Positions 44,226-52,879 of a DNA stretch of 64,000 bases are shown piece by piece. The notes beneath the pieces are model-generated. The model saw only the letters and a program-made list of their open reading frames with translations. It ran no database searches and had not been told where the DNA came from. Every line of letters begins with the position of its first letter. Positions within the stretch are counted from its first letter, which is position 1. Source of the DNA: Bog-473 sp963828825 (GTDB taxonomy: Bacteria; Actinomycetota; Acidimicrobiia; Acidimicrobiales; RAAP-2); assembly GCA_963828825.1 (NCBI GenBank), contig CAWHGF010000007.1, forward strand, positions 744,001-808,000. The letters are read 5' to 3'. The position numbers and the translations under genes were made by a program.

Positions 44226-44277
44226 GCGGTCGTACAGTCGCGTCATGGCAAGCGGTCGTACAGTCGCGTCATGGCAA
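44226..44277 (+). repeat. 26-bp tandem duplication over a start codon
   Basis: An exact 26-bp unit is repeated head to tail (44226-44251, 44252-44277). Each copy contains CGCGTCATGGCAA, so the ATG context of the downstream gene is duplicated. Only the second ATG (44271) is in frame with the protein; the first opens a short out-of-frame ORF. Confidence 0.85.
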
Positions 44278-45008
44278 GCGTGTTGGTGACCGGCGGCTCG
44301 GGCACCCTCGGCCGCCATGTGGTGAGCCAGCTAAAGGGTCTGGGGCACGACGTCAGGGTGCTCTCACGCAGCCTAAATCGGGGGACTCACCTGGGTGATC
44401 TCAAGACGGGCGTGGGCGTGGCGGCCGCAATGCGAGGTGTCGATTCGGTAATTCATGCCGCTTCCGGCCGCAACGACGTTGTGCAGACCCGGACCCTTTT
44501 GGAGTTCATTCCACCAGAGACCAGGCATCTCTTGTACGTGTCGATCGTCGGGATCGACGACATTCCCTTTGGCTACTACCGCCAGAAGCTGCGCTGTGAG
44601 GAGCTGATCGCCGACTCGCCGGTGGCGTCCACGATCCTGCGGGCGACCCAGTTTCACGAGCTGGCTGCCAAGGTGTTGCAGGCGTTGCAGCGATCGCCGC
44701 TCGCGCCGCTCCCGTCCGGATTTCTCCTTCAACCGGTTGCCGCCCGGGAAGTGGCAGAGCGGCTGGTTGACCTTCTGGATGGATCACCTGCTGGCCGCGC
44801 CGTCGATTTCGGAGGCCCGGAGGTTCTGCCGGTGTCCGCAATGGCCGAGGCATGGCGTCTCCGCTGGCATCGACCTCGTCGGTTTGTCTCTCTTCCCCTA
44901 CCGGGACGTGCCGCCAGAGCGTTCCGAGAGGGGCTCAACACCTGTTCCCTCCACGCCGAGGGCCACCAGACTTGGCAGGAATACCTGAACGAAACAGGGC
45001 CCATCTGA
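44271..45008 (+). CDS. NAD(P)H-binding protein (atypical SDR, NmrA-like)
   Basis: This 245-residue Rossmann-fold protein starts at ATG 44271, the second of two duplicated ATGs. The dinucleotide loop is MASVLVTGGSGTLGRHVVSQ, a basic residue run RVLSRSLNRG favours NADP, and later motifs are AAAMRGVDSVIHAASG, HLLYVSIVGIDDIPFGYYRQ and STILRATQFHELAAKV. Family members act as oxidoreductases, quinone reductases or redox sensors; the usual catalytic Tyr-Lys is represented by YYRQK. It follows the broken dioxygenase and ends before a 117-bp gap. Confidence 0.87.
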   Translation: MASVLVTGGSGTLGRHVVSQLKGLGHDVRVLSRSLNRGTHLGDLKTGVGVAAAMRGVDSVIHAASGRNDVVQTRTLLEFIPPETRHLLYVSIVGIDDIPFGYYRQKLRCEELIADSPVASTILRATQFHELAAKVLQALQRSPLAPLPSGFLLQPVAAREVAERLVDLLDGSPAGRAVDFGGPEVLPVSAMAEAWRLRWHRPRRFVSLPLPGRAARAFREGLNTCSLHAEGHQTWQEYLNETGPI

Positions 45009-45125
45009 CTTCGATCGGGTGCGTCACGCCACGAGTGCCACGCGGCAAAGACTGCCCCAGTACGCGAGGAACGGGCGCAGCAGGCCCCCGAGCGCTCTCG
45101 CCGGACGATGAAAAAAGGTTGCCGG

Positions 45126-45572
45126 TTAGTGGCCGGTCACACTCACCTGTACGAGGCTTCTGGCTACAGCTAGCGCCTTGTTCGGGCTGACCGAACCAGT
45201 GACATGGACATCCCACACCGGTGCACGGACAACGACATGCGGCGGTTGGCCGGCGGGTCTGGTCAAGGTCACGAACTGCTCACCTTCCACTGGAAGCAGA
45301 CCGCTTTCCAAGTGCTGCCCGTGCCGCCGCCGGTGACCGGACACGAGCAATAGGTGACCATCGGTTATCGAGCGGAGCTGGTAGTGAGAGCGAAGGTCAT
45401 GGGCGTCGGAATCCGTTGGAGGGAGCATCAAATGGTACTCAGGAGGGTTGAGGTCCACCGGCCATTCTGCGGGCACCCACACTGGTTCTCCGAGGCAGTT
45501 GGCCAGATCCAGTTCGGAGGCAAGAGGTTCTTCTCGGTATTGGAACCCGGTGATGGTGGGCCGCTCAGCCAC
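45126..45572 (-). CDS. Hypothetical protein
   Basis: This is a 148-residue protein with no recognised domain. It begins MAERPTITGFQYREEPLASE and is rich in beta-prone stretches: GEPVWVPAEWPVDLNPPEYH, HYQLRSITDGHLLLVSGHRR, GEQFVTLTRPAGQPPHVVVR and VWDVHVTGSVSPNKALAVAR. There is no signal peptide or membrane helix, so it should be cytosolic. The even composition and absence of a better frame support a real gene. An island motif copy lies 28 bp upstream of the start. Confidence 0.6.
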   Translation of the reverse strand: MAERPTITGFQYREEPLASELDLANCLGEPVWVPAEWPVDLNPPEYHLMLPPTDSDAHDLRSHYQLRSITDGHLLLVSGHRRRHGQHLESGLLPVEGEQFVTLTRPAGQPPHVVVRAPVWDVHVTGSVSPNKALAVARSLVQVSVTGH

Positions 45573-45599
45573 GCTCCAAGGTTATCGACGGACCTAGCC

Positions 45600-45618
45600 A
45601 GAGTGCCCCAGTCGCCGG
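45600..45618 (+). repeat. Island motif copy
   Basis: Copy of the dispersed family, AGAGTGCCCCAGTCGCCGG, in the gap before the minus-strand gene that starts at 45572. Confidence 0.6.
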
Positions 45619-45657
45619 AAGGGTGGGCCAGTCCGGGCGCTTTGGACCCCTTCGCCC

Positions 45658-45870
45658 TCAGGAGTCCTGGCCACCAACAGACCTCAGATCATTAGCGAAG
45701 ATCTGATCAGCGTTCCTTTCGATGTGCCGAATGTCGTCATCGCTCAATATGCCCTTCTCTTTGAGAGTCACGATTAGCGCCCCGACCAGAGCTACTGCGC
45801 TCATGCCCTCGGCGATCTCGATCACCCATTGCTCTCGTCGCGCATCTTCCGTTCCGGTGTCATCGACCAC
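45658..45870 (-). CDS. Small hypothetical protein
   Basis: This 70-residue acidic protein has a GTG start at 45870. It has a short amphipathic or hydrophobic middle, EIAEGMSAVALVGALIVTLK, followed by a charged tail, GILSDDDIRHIERNADQIFA. The C-terminal half looks like a helix-turn-helix hairpin but not a known DNA-binding motif. It sits close downstream of two still shorter minus-strand frames. Function is unknown. Confidence 0.55.
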   Translation of the reverse strand: MVDDTGTEDARREQWVIEIAEGMSAVALVGALIVTLKEKGILSDDDIRHIERNADQIFANDLRSVGGQDS

Positions 45871-45874
45871 GCGA

Positions 45875-46006
45875 TCAGCCTATGCCCTCAAGCTCTACGC
45901 CCTTAGGGAGGCGGTCGATGGCGCGCAAGTTGCGAATCCACTGGGCTGCCCGAATGGCCGCAAAGATTTCTCGAAGGGTGCCCCAAATCGCCGGGATGGC
46001 GGGCAC
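45875..46006 (-). CDS. Short candidate ORF (43 aa)
   Basis: The frame from GTG 46006 reads VPAIPAIWGTLREIFAAIRA, then AQWIRNLRAIDRLPKGVELE and GIG, and stops 4 bp before the 70-residue gene. The pattern WGTLREIFAAIRAAQWIRNL is strongly amphipathic. It may be a micropeptide or the tail of a decayed gene. Only length, position and composition support it. Confidence 0.3.
   Translation of the reverse strand: MPAIPAIWGTLREIFAAIRAAQWIRNLRAIDRLPKGVELEGIG
45975..45994 (+). repeat. Island motif copy
   Basis: Copy of the dispersed family, AGGGTGCCCCAAATCGCCGG. It overlaps the short candidate ORF at 45875-46006, which weakens one of the two calls. Confidence 0.6.
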
Positions 46007-46076
46007 TTCGGCACATCGGACCTACCTGTCGACTCGACGTCGCCCGGGCGTTTTGGGGCACTTCTCTTCGGCTCGT

Positions 46077-46226
46077 CTACCGGCTGGAGCCGGCCACCAA
46101 GATCCGACGGAGCAGGTACAAGTCAAGGACAAGGGGAACAACGAATACCAGGCCCCACCATCGTCCCGAATAGCAGAGCACGTCGACGATTACGGCGATC
46201 CAAACTGCCGGGAGAAACCGGATCAC
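46077..46226 (-). CDS. Short two-helix membrane protein candidate (49 aa)
   Basis: From GTG 46226 the frame encodes VIRFLPAVWIAVIVDVLCYS, GRWWGLVFVVPLVLDLYLLR and RILVAGSSR. Two hydrophobic helices separated by SGRWWG, with a basic C-terminus, make a believable hairpin membrane peptide. No ribosome site is obvious and the start is uncertain, because the frame is open for about 14 further codons upstream. Function is unknown. Confidence 0.4.
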   Translation of the reverse strand: MIRFLPAVWIAVIVDVLCYSGRWWGLVFVVPLVLDLYLLRRILVAGSSR

Positions 46227-46554
46227 CCGCGATGACTTCCGGTGCCCGCAGATCCCAGTCCACTGTTATGCCACGCTACAACTAAGTGGTCTCTGGCATC
46301 CCAGGGTCGCTGCGTTGCTGCAATCGCAAATTCCCAGAGTGCCCCCTATCAATGCGTGCGTCCGAGCGGCACTTCGGCGCGACACGTCAGCTTGAACACT
46401 GAGCGGGTTTGGGCGACCCTGATGGGGTGGAAAACCCGAATGGGCGCAACCGGCACTCGCCCTCGTGCGCGGGTTCGGACGTCGCTCAGGCCATTGTCGG
46501 GAGCAATGCCCCGTGACTAGCCTCTGGGTGCTCTCGCGAAGATCGGGGAAGAAC

Positions 46555-47307
46555 ATGGCTATGCGTCTGCGCCCCTCGTCAATCGACCGGATCGCGGCTC
46601 GCAAAGCCTTCGCAGTCCTCGCTCTATGCGCGACGGTGCTGGTGCCCATGGAGGTGCTCGGAACAGCGACCGCGGGTGCGGCCGGCTCGACCACGAGCGT
46701 GCTCGTCCCTGCCACCGGCGCGACGCTGTCGGGCACCTCTGCCACCTTGGACGCCTCCGCCTCGAATGCCAACAGCGTCGAGTTCCTGCTCTTCGGTGGC
46801 ACCTACGGCTATTCAGCCCCAGTGGTGTGCACAGCCACGCCGACATACTACGGATGGTTGTGTAGCTGGAATACGACGGATGTCCCCAACGGCTCTTACG
46901 CCCTAGTGTCTGAGGCCGGGGCGGGTGGGAATACCTTCAGCTCGCCCATCAGCATCACCGTCGACAACCCGCCTCCGAGCACCACGGTGGTGCTCCCCCA
47001 AGCGGGTGGCACCCTCGATTCTGCAGAGACCGACGTCCTCGACGCGGTCGCCTCGCCCGGGGTGACCCAGGTCTCGATCGAGGTGACCGCTGCGGGAGAA
47101 ACGATTCCGTTCACCGCGACCCCGACCATCTACGGCTGGATTGTCGTCCTGCCCGCCAATCAACCCTGTAATCCGCTGACCACCCCCGATTGTCGGACAG
47201 AGCCGGTTTCGGCATCAATCCAGAGCGTGGCCTCGTACTCGGGTGGGGTGGCAGGGACGAGCCCGCCCGTCCCTGCCACGATCATCATCTACATGCTGGT
47301 GGGGTAG
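46555..47307 (+). CDS. Secreted protein with two Ig-like repeats
   Basis: This is a 250-residue exported protein from ATG 46555. The signal peptide, FAVLALCATVLVPMEVLGTA, ends near AGAAG. Two Ig-like (Big_9-type) modules follow: TTSVLVPATGATLSGTSATL with VEFLLFGGTYGYSAPVVCTA and WNTTDVPNGSYALVSEAG, then STTVVLPQAGGTLDSAETDV with VSIEVTAAGETIPF. Such proteins usually sit on the cell surface as adhesins or enzyme scaffolds. There is no sorting signal or lipobox. Confidence 0.82.
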   Translation: MAMRLRPSSIDRIAARKAFAVLALCATVLVPMEVLGTATAGAAGSTTSVLVPATGATLSGTSATLDASASNANSVEFLLFGGTYGYSAPVVCTATPTYYGWLCSWNTTDVPNGSYALVSEAGAGGNTFSSPISITVDNPPPSTTVVLPQAGGTLDSAETDVLDAVASPGVTQVSIEVTAAGETIPFTATPTIYGWIVVLPANQPCNPLTTPDCRTEPVSASIQSVASYSGGVAGTSPPVPATIIIYMLVG

Positions 47308-47635
47308 GTCGCGTAGTCGCCGATGGTCTCGACGATGGTCGGTCCAAAGGTCACGCTGCTGGGTGCGACCGTGCAGCGGGCGACTCGGGAGAGAATCCTG
47401 GTGCAACTCGCCTGGGGCCGTGTTATGCCGCCTGTTGAAGGAGTTACCGGTTGTCCCCCGGTCCACCCGCCACGGGGGACGTCGGTCTTCCTTGAATGAG
47501 GGTGCCCCTATCGCAGTGTTGGGATAGCCACCCAAGCTGCCCGGTCCGTATAGAGGCTGCCCCTTCCCCGCCGCCTTGACGTGATTCGTCGCCAGGCTCG
47601 TCCGAGCATCGACAGGCCCAGGTAACCTCGACACC
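47308..47635. other. Intergenic region with degenerate island motif
   Basis: No convincing gene is visible. A weak copy of the dispersed island motif, GAGGGTGCCCCTATCGC, lies near 47499-47515. The sequence GTCCCCCGGTCC...GGGGGAC around 47455-47480 could fold. Otherwise I see nothing here. Confidence 0.45.
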
Positions 47636-47833
47636 GTGGATGAGATCGCAGTCGCCTATTCCGACGATCCAAGCAAGCGGGCCGTGCTGATTGCCGCCGC
47701 GCTCGCGCTTGTTACGGATCTCGTCGTCACCACTCAGGTTCACCCGGCACTGCTTCGCAGAGCCGTGCGGTTGGCGATCCCAGTTCTACTCACACGGCCG
47801 GTCGCCGGGATTCTTACCCGGCTCGGCGTCTAG
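47636..47833 (+). CDS. Small hypothetical protein
   Basis: This is a 65-residue frame from GTG 47636. It has a charged start, VDEIAVAYSDDPSKRAVLIA, then two hydrophobic stretches, AALALVTDLVVTTQV and LLRRAVRLAIPVLLTRPVAG, suggesting membrane association. No family is recognised. It is supported only by composition and by lying in an otherwise empty gap. Confidence 0.4.
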   Translation: MDEIAVAYSDDPSKRAVLIAAALALVTDLVVTTQVHPALLRRAVRLAIPVLLTRPVAGILTRLGV

Positions 47834-47914
47834 ACAACCTCTTACCAGCCGACGGACGGAGTTGCCAGGGATCGCATTGGGCGTCCCAGTCCGCCGGGAT
47901 TGTGTCGCTTTCGG

Positions 47915-48580
47915 TTAGGACCTGAGGTTCGCAAGTCGGCCACGGAGCTCCCACGTACGGCCCGAATCATTGGAGGTGTACAGGAAGCTCTCAATCTCGC
48001 CGCCCTTGAGCTGTCTACCCAGTGCAACCGTACGGAGCGTGCCATGGTGGGCGGTGACGCGGTTGACTCCATATGAGAATCCGGTCAGCCACCAGTGACT
48101 GCCACCATCGGTTGTGACCCATACGACGTTGCCGCCTCGACCCCAGTAGAACGCCCCGTCGGTACCGAGCGAGCCTAGGTTGGTAATCACGCTCGCACCC
48201 TGCAAAGCGTCAACGTGGAACAGGGGCCCATCGATCCTCCAGGTGATTCCAGCATCGGTGCTGATGGCTGGATACGCGGCATCCCCGGCAGACGAGTACG
48301 TGGCGAGCCCGAATCGCAGCTGACGATTGTCAGCTGCAGTCACTACGACATTAGAAGTGGGGACGAGCGCGCCCACGGGTTGAGTGTTGGTGATGACCGA
48401 CGATTTAGTTGATTGAGTCATCTGCCTTGCGTGCAGTGTCTCTTGAAAATAAGGCGGAAGGTCTCGCCCAGCGAGGAGCGATTCCTGCCCCGAGCTGGCG
48501 GGCGCTTCAACTCCTCCGCCCATCATGGCGCACAAAACCAAGACGGCGAGGCTCAGCAGCGTCATCGCGATCCGTCGCAT
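47915..48580 (-). CDS. Secreted BNR/sialidase-like repeat protein
   Basis: This is a 221-residue exported protein from ATG 48580. The signal peptide, MRRIAMTLLSLAVLVLCAMM, ends around GGG-VEA. BNR/Asp-box motifs (S-x-D-x-G-x-T-W) occur as STDAGITWRIDGP, TTDGGSHWWLTGF and SNDSGRTWELRGR. These turns define the blades of sialidase or YCF48-like beta-propellers. With three motifs it is short for a complete propeller, so it may be a partial domain. The catalytic residues of sialidases are not evident. Confidence 0.72.
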   Translation of the reverse strand: MRRIAMTLLSLAVLVLCAMMGGGVEAPASSGQESLLAGRDLPPYFQETLHARQMTQSTKSSVITNTQPVGALVPTSNVVVTAADNRQLRFGLATYSSAGDAAYPAISTDAGITWRIDGPLFHVDALQGASVITNLGSLGTDGAFYWGRGGNVVWVTTDGGSHWWLTGFSYGVNRVTAHHGTLRTVALGRQLKGGEIESFLYTSNDSGRTWELRGRLANLRS

Positions 48581-48624
48581 CGTCACAACCCATTTTCACC
48601 TATCCGGGCAATTTTTGATATGCC

Positions 48625-48644
48625 AGGAGTGCCCCGAACGCCGG
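48625..48644 (+). repeat. Island motif copy
   Basis: Copy of the dispersed family, AGGAGTGCCCCGAACGCCGG, 45 bp upstream of the secreted BNR gene's start. Confidence 0.6.
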
Positions 48645-48671
48645 CTATGCAAGCCACTTCGACCGGTACGG

Positions 48672-49234
48672 TTACGCCTTAGTGGCCGTGGCCGTCCAAC
48701 CGAAGTCGTTCGTCTTGACCTCGACGCCTTGGAACCCGACTGACACCAGGCGGTCCGGCAACTGATTCGGGTCGATCGGGTTGTAGGTATCGCCCTCGTG
48801 GCCCGCAGCAAGCTGGGCACTGGCCAAGCTGTCTCCGGCCACCAGGATGCCGCCTGGTCGGAGAACACGAAGCACCTCTGCGAGCAATCGATCCTGCAAC
48901 TCTCGGGTCGCCACGTGGTGGAGCATGGTAAAGCAGGCTGCGCCGCTGAACCGGCTGTCGGGGAAGTCAGAGCCGTGGCGTCACCAACGACGATGGTCAC
49001 TGCGGCACTGCCTGCGAACCTTTCCTTCAGCATGGCCGCGAGCTCCTGGTCGATTTCGATTGCCGTCAGACTCGACAGCCGTTCACCCAAGACATCGGTG
49101 GTGGCCCCGTAGCCGGGTCCCACCTCCAGCACGTCGTCGCCCAGGTCAATGTCCCCTAAAGCCCATGGGAGGTTGGCGTCGCGCACCACCGCCCTCCACT
49201 CATCGCTTCCGCACTTCCTGTGGTTTTCGTTCAC
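48672..49234 (-). pseudogene. Class I SAM-dependent methyltransferase, frameshifted
   Basis: A methyltransferase broken once near 48966. The first frame (GTG 49234) gives VNENHRKCGSDEWRAVVRDA, the SAM loop DDVLEVGPGYGATTDVLGER and LTAIEIDQELAAMLKERF, up to VVGDATALT. A one-base shift restores PDSRFSGAACFTMLHHVATR, EVLRVLRPGGILVAGDSLAS and the tail TNDFGWTATATKA. Joined, it would be about 187 residues with all class I motifs, so the lesion is recent or an assembly error. Substrate unknown. Confidence 0.82.
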
Positions 49235-49290
49235 GGGGTAAGTCTGCCCGGCCCCACTCGGTACGTGCCGATGCGGTCTCTCCATGTGAA

Positions 49291-49311
49291 GGGGGTGCCC
49301 CGTTCGCCAGC
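49291..49311 (+). repeat. Island motif copy
   Basis: Copy of the dispersed family, GGGGGTGCCCCGTTCGCCAGC, 57 bp upstream of the broken methyltransferase start. Confidence 0.55.
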
Positions 49312-49461
49312 CGCGGGGCAGTTCGGCGATGAAGGACAGCCTCAACCGCTACGGATAGTCTCCGATCGTTCATCCAGAGCGACCTGAGGGATCTGGCCCT
49401 GTGACGGTCCGGCAGCCGGCTGTTGCACGGTGCCAATGCCAGGATCGATGAGGAGACCAAC

Positions 49462-50001
49462 ATGCCGAAACAGCTCCTGGCTGTGCAGTATCTCGACGCG
49501 ACCGACCGCGATGCCGACTCCATCGCCTCCCTCCATGCCGACAGCTGGCGACGTCACTACCGAGGTGCCTACCTGGACGCTTACCTTGATGGTGACGTCG
49601 TCGCCGATCGCCAAGAGGTGTGGCGAAGTCGATTGGCCCAGCCCAACCAGGGTCAGTTCACGGTGATCGCCCGCCAGGGAAATGAGCTTCTCGGTTTCGC
49701 CCACACCATCTTGGATGAAGACCCACGATGGGGATCACTTCTTGAGAACCTCCACATTCAGAGCGACCTGAAGAGAACGGGGATAGGTTCACGCCTGCTG
49801 TCAGAGGCCGCACGGAGACTCCTTACACTTCGGCCCGAAGGATCGCTTCACCTCTGGGTACTGGCTCAGAACGCAGCCGCCCAGGCCTTCTACGACGCAC
49901 GAGGTGGCAGCCGAGTCGAGACTCAGCTTCGCGGGCCGTTTCCAGGTGGTGGAAGAGCGTTAGGTCACCGCTACTACTGGACAATTCAACTCGACTTCTG
50001 A
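49462..50001 (+). CDS. GNAT family N-acetyltransferase
   Basis: This 179-residue acetyltransferase starts at ATG 49462, 8 nt after GGAG. The GNAT fold shows ASLHADSWRRHYRGAYLDAY, ELLGFAHTILDEDP, LENLHIQSDLKRTGIGSRLL (motif A acetyl-CoA loop R-x-x-G-I/x-G) and LWVLAQNAAAQAFYDARGGS (motif B). The acceptor could be a small amine or a protein; the broad family does not allow more. It is in the gap between the broken methyltransferase and the convergent MBL hydrolase. Confidence 0.9.
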   Translation: MPKQLLAVQYLDATDRDADSIASLHADSWRRHYRGAYLDAYLDGDVVADRQEVWRSRLAQPNQGQFTVIARQGNELLGFAHTILDEDPRWGSLLENLHIQSDLKRTGIGSRLLSEAARRLLTLRPEGSLHLWVLAQNAAAQAFYDARGGSRVETQLRGPFPGGGRALGHRYYWTIQLDF

Positions 50002-50037
50002 TCGGTCCCGAAATCATCGGGTAGCGACTCGGTTTAC

Positions 50038-50056
50038 ACTGTCCCCATTTCGCCGG
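50038..50056 (+). repeat. Island motif copy
   Basis: Copy of the dispersed family, ACTGTCCCCATTTCGCCGG, in the convergent gap between the GNAT and MBL genes. Confidence 0.55.
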
Positions 50057-50173
50057 CATGACCGGCGCCCCACACGTCGATAGCGTTAGGGCCATGGCCC
50101 TTGCGGCCGTTAGTGCCGAGGGCACCCGGACCGGCAATGTATGGGGACACCTCAACCCTCTTGATGTGGCGGA

Positions 50174-51262
50174 TTACGCGTGATACAGCAAGATGCCAGC
50201 CTCTTCACGGCGCTGCACTGCGCCCCTCGCCCGCAGGTGCTCTAGGTGTGCGAAGGTCTCGGCCTCGGCCATGGAGCCCCATGACCTCGTGGCGAACAGC
50301 TCATGTGACAGGTCGACAACGTTGGCCCAACCTGAGGCGTCACAGATCTCGAGCAGCATGTCCAACCGTTCGTAGTGATGGCGCTTGATTTCTTCGGCCC
50401 GGCCGGGCAGATCTTCGAACGGTTGGCCGTGCGCCGGCAGCACGGTGGACACGTGAGGCAAGTCGGATAAGCGGTCGAGCGATTCGAGGTACCTCAGGAG
50501 CGGGTCACCCGCGATCAGCCCTGAAATGTGTGGCGTGATGGTGGGCAACACCTGATCGCCAGCGAGCAGGACCCCACCTTCTTCGTCGTAGAGGCAGAGA
50601 TGATCGTCGGTGTGGCCCGGAGTGAAGAGACCGACCCAGTCCCGGCCGCCCACCATGATGTGATCACAATCGGCCACCCGGTGCGACGGGCGGGGTGGCT
50701 TGAACCATTTGAAGAGATCGGCCTGATGGGCCAGCATTTTGGCTCGGGCTTCGGGTGGCGGTCCGATCGTGGATCCGCCCCAGGGCGCAGGCCGTTCGAT
50801 GCGGATGCTGGGGATCGGACTCTCGTCCGGATCGATGTCGTCGGCCGCCTCGAGCTCGCGATCGTCAATGTCATCGGGATCGAAGAATGTGCGGAAGCGG
50901 TCAGAAGTCACAAGGGCGCCTCCGCTCTCCTGGACCAACAACCCCGCGCCGCCGAAGTGGTCGGGATGCGAATGTGTGACCACGATGGTATGTACTCGCT
51001 CCAAAGGGATCCCCGCCGCGTTCATGCGGCTCCGGAGGGCTATCCAGGACTCTTCGCCTGGGAGCCCCGGATCGACCAGTGTGAAGCCCTTGTCATCCTC
51101 GAGGGCATACGTGTTGACGTGGCCCAAACCCGTGAAATCGATGGGAAGCTGCAGTCGCAAAATGCCAGGCGCGACCTCGACGATGTCCGGAGAAGCGTCC
51201 ATCTGCTCCTGCTTGGGCGTCCGAGGGGTCGTTGCCTCGATCGGTTCGGGCGTCGCCACCAT
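50174..51262 (-). CDS. MBL-fold metallo-hydrolase
   Basis: This 362-residue enzyme has the metallo-beta-lactamase metal motif HTIVVTHSHPDHFGGAGLLV (HxHxDH), later ligands GLFTPGHTDDHLCLYDEEGG and VLLAGDQVLP, and the distal STVLPAHGQPF. The C-terminal roughly 80 residues form a helical domain (GRAEEIKRHHYERLDMLLEI and EAETFAHLEHLRARGAVQ), as in LACTB2 or glyoxalase-II-like hydrolases. Thioester or phosphodiester substrates are possible. Cytosolic. Confidence 0.92.
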   Translation of the reverse strand: MVATPEPIEATTPRTPKQEQMDASPDIVEVAPGILRLQLPIDFTGLGHVNTYALEDDKGFTLVDPGLPGEESWIALRSRMNAAGIPLERVHTIVVTHSHPDHFGGAGLLVQESGGALVTSDRFRTFFDPDDIDDRELEAADDIDPDESPIPSIRIERPAPWGGSTIGPPPEARAKMLAHQADLFKWFKPPRPSHRVADCDHIMVGGRDWVGLFTPGHTDDHLCLYDEEGGVLLAGDQVLPTITPHISGLIAGDPLLRYLESLDRLSDLPHVSTVLPAHGQPFEDLPGRAEEIKRHHYERLDMLLEICDASGWANVVDLSHELFATRSWGSMAEAETFAHLEHLRARGAVQRREEAGILLYHA

Positions 51263-51429
51263 TAGAAACTTACCTGCGCTCGCCTACTACACGAGACAGT
51301 GGGCTAATGCCGGGCTCCCTTCGTTCTGTTAGGGGGCAGTCTGATCCCAACGCCTGATAGGGCGTCGCCGATGTCTGTGGTGAGCTGAAGCGGCGAGCGA
51401 GGCCTGCCCGGTTGCTGCATATGTTTTGC

Positions 51430-51840
51430 CTAGGTTGGCCCCGGGTTGTCGAGTACCCCCAGGTCAATGAACAGGCCGAGATTGTCTGCACCAATCCATT
51501 CCCTCGCCACCTTGTTCTGCTCGAGTGCATGATGCTGACCGCCCATACCTCTACTGCACGTCCGGTCGCGGCCCGTCCCAAATGGCCTCCTGTGTCGGTG
51601 CCTCGGTATCTGAACCTCAGGACGACCCTGTCTCCGGCAACGATGAGGTCCTCGACGTCCACATGGAGATCAGGGAAGGTCTCGTGGTAGCGGCGGATCG
51701 GTTCGGTTCTGGCCGACGGGCCTGCTGCACGGATTGCTGTACTCCTGGCTGTAGAGATCAGTGGCCGTTTCGTAGTTTCGGCCGTTCCAGACCTCGTCAA
51801 CAAACCTCCGCACTTGGACCTCGCGCTCGAAACCATCCAT
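51430..51840 (-). pseudogene. SnoaL-like ester cyclase, multiply frameshifted
   Basis: The gene can be pieced together from three frames. ATG 51840 opens MDGFEREVQVRRFVDEVWNG then YETATDLYSQEYSNP. After a shift near 51720 it reads EPIRRYHETFPDLHVDVEDL, VAGDRVVLRFRYRGTDTGGH and VEVWAVSIMH. After another near 51525 it reads ARE-WIGADNLGLFIDLGVL then DNPGPT and a stop at 51430. The middle block is the typical SnoaL/ester-cyclase core. At least two indels make it non-functional unless the sequence is wrong. Confidence 0.75.
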
Positions 51841-52051
51841 CTTCCCCACCCACCCTCACTCGCTGAAGAGATCCAAGTAGAACACGGGCTCGCATAACCC
51901 TCGGGCATGCTTCCAGTGATCTGCTTGCCCCGCGGGCGGAGAATGGCAGCCCGTCCCGGTGTACAGGGGCACTTCACACAGGATCACAGACGAGACGTTG
52001 CCCCCTGCGGATGATGGGTATGAATACTGGGGAAACGAGAGGAGGAACGCT

Positions 52052-52594
52052 ATGGACTTCGACCTTTTGGAGCTGTACGGGCACGCGAGCGAATGGGCTG
52101 GCACCAAGGTGTGTGGCGCCGTCCCAAACCTGGACAAGCCGACGACCTGTGACGGGTGGACGGTTCGTACGCTCATGAATCACATGTTGGAGACGCAGCG
52201 GTATTTCGTCGGGTCGGCTCGGGGCGATGACGTGACCCTTTCCCAGGAGCCGCCCGATCTCCTGGGCCCGAATCCCGCCGCTGACTTCGAGCGAGCGCGT
52301 GCCGAAACACTCCGCACCTTTGGAGAGCCCGGCGTAATCGACCAGACGGGGCCAGCCCTTGGTATCGCGTTCAGCGACCAGCTACTGCACGGTTGGGATC
52401 TGGCTGTATCTACCGGACAAGACGCAACGATGCCCGAGGGCCTGCCTGAAGCTGCGTATGCCATGATTCACGGCCGTTTTACCGACGACCAACGTAAGGG
52501 CGTCTTCAAGCCAGAGGTCGCGATCAGTCCGCACTCTCCTCCACAGGCGAAGCTCCTTGCCTACACCGGGAGGGATCCGTCGGAAGGGACATAG
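52052..52594 (+). CDS. TIGR03086-family metal-binding protein (DinB/MDMPI-like)
   Basis: This 180-residue protein starts at ATG 52052 after AGGAGG. It is a four-helix bundle of the mycothiol-dependent maleylpyruvate isomerase N-terminal type: TCDGWTVRTLMNHMLETQRY holds the first metal His, and FSDQLLHGWDLAVSTGQD holds the later HxxD pair. The family uses mycothiol or binds zinc. TIGR03086 members are common in actinobacteria and mostly uncharacterised. It stands alone. Confidence 0.88.
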   Translation: MDFDLLELYGHASEWAGTKVCGAVPNLDKPTTCDGWTVRTLMNHMLETQRYFVGSARGDDVTLSQEPPDLLGPNPAADFERARAETLRTFGEPGVIDQTGPALGIAFSDQLLHGWDLAVSTGQDATMPEGLPEAAYAMIHGRFTDDQRKGVFKPEVAISPHSPPQAKLLAYTGRDPSEGT

Positions 52595-52621
52595 TTCCAA
52601 GGTTCCGCGCTGTGTCACCTT

Positions 52622-52641
52622 CCCGGCGGACGGGGGCACTC
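52622..52641 (-). repeat. Island motif copy
   Basis: Inverted copy of the dispersed family, GAGTGCCCCCGTCCGCCGGG on the minus strand, 27 bp after the TIGR03086 gene. Confidence 0.6.
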
Positions 52642-52879
52642 AAGACCAGCGGGAGGCGAGGTGGTTCTGGGGCATTGCAGACCCGGGCACGCAGATCGGC
52701 TGGCGGGTAGTTCCTGGGCGCCGGCACGGCTCGATCGCCGGCGCACGGTCCATGAGACGTTCCTTCGCCTCTCTCCGCTCGATCCCTTAGTGGATCTCTG
52801 AACTCGTGGAGCGTGCCTGGCGTTGTCCCATTCTGTCGGGACTAAATCACCCGCCATTTACGCGGGAACTTGATACGAC

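Noticed and set aside
45722..46285. Plus-strand coding frames in the gap
   Set aside because: They are Arg/Ser-rich without domains and run antisense to the small minus-strand frames.
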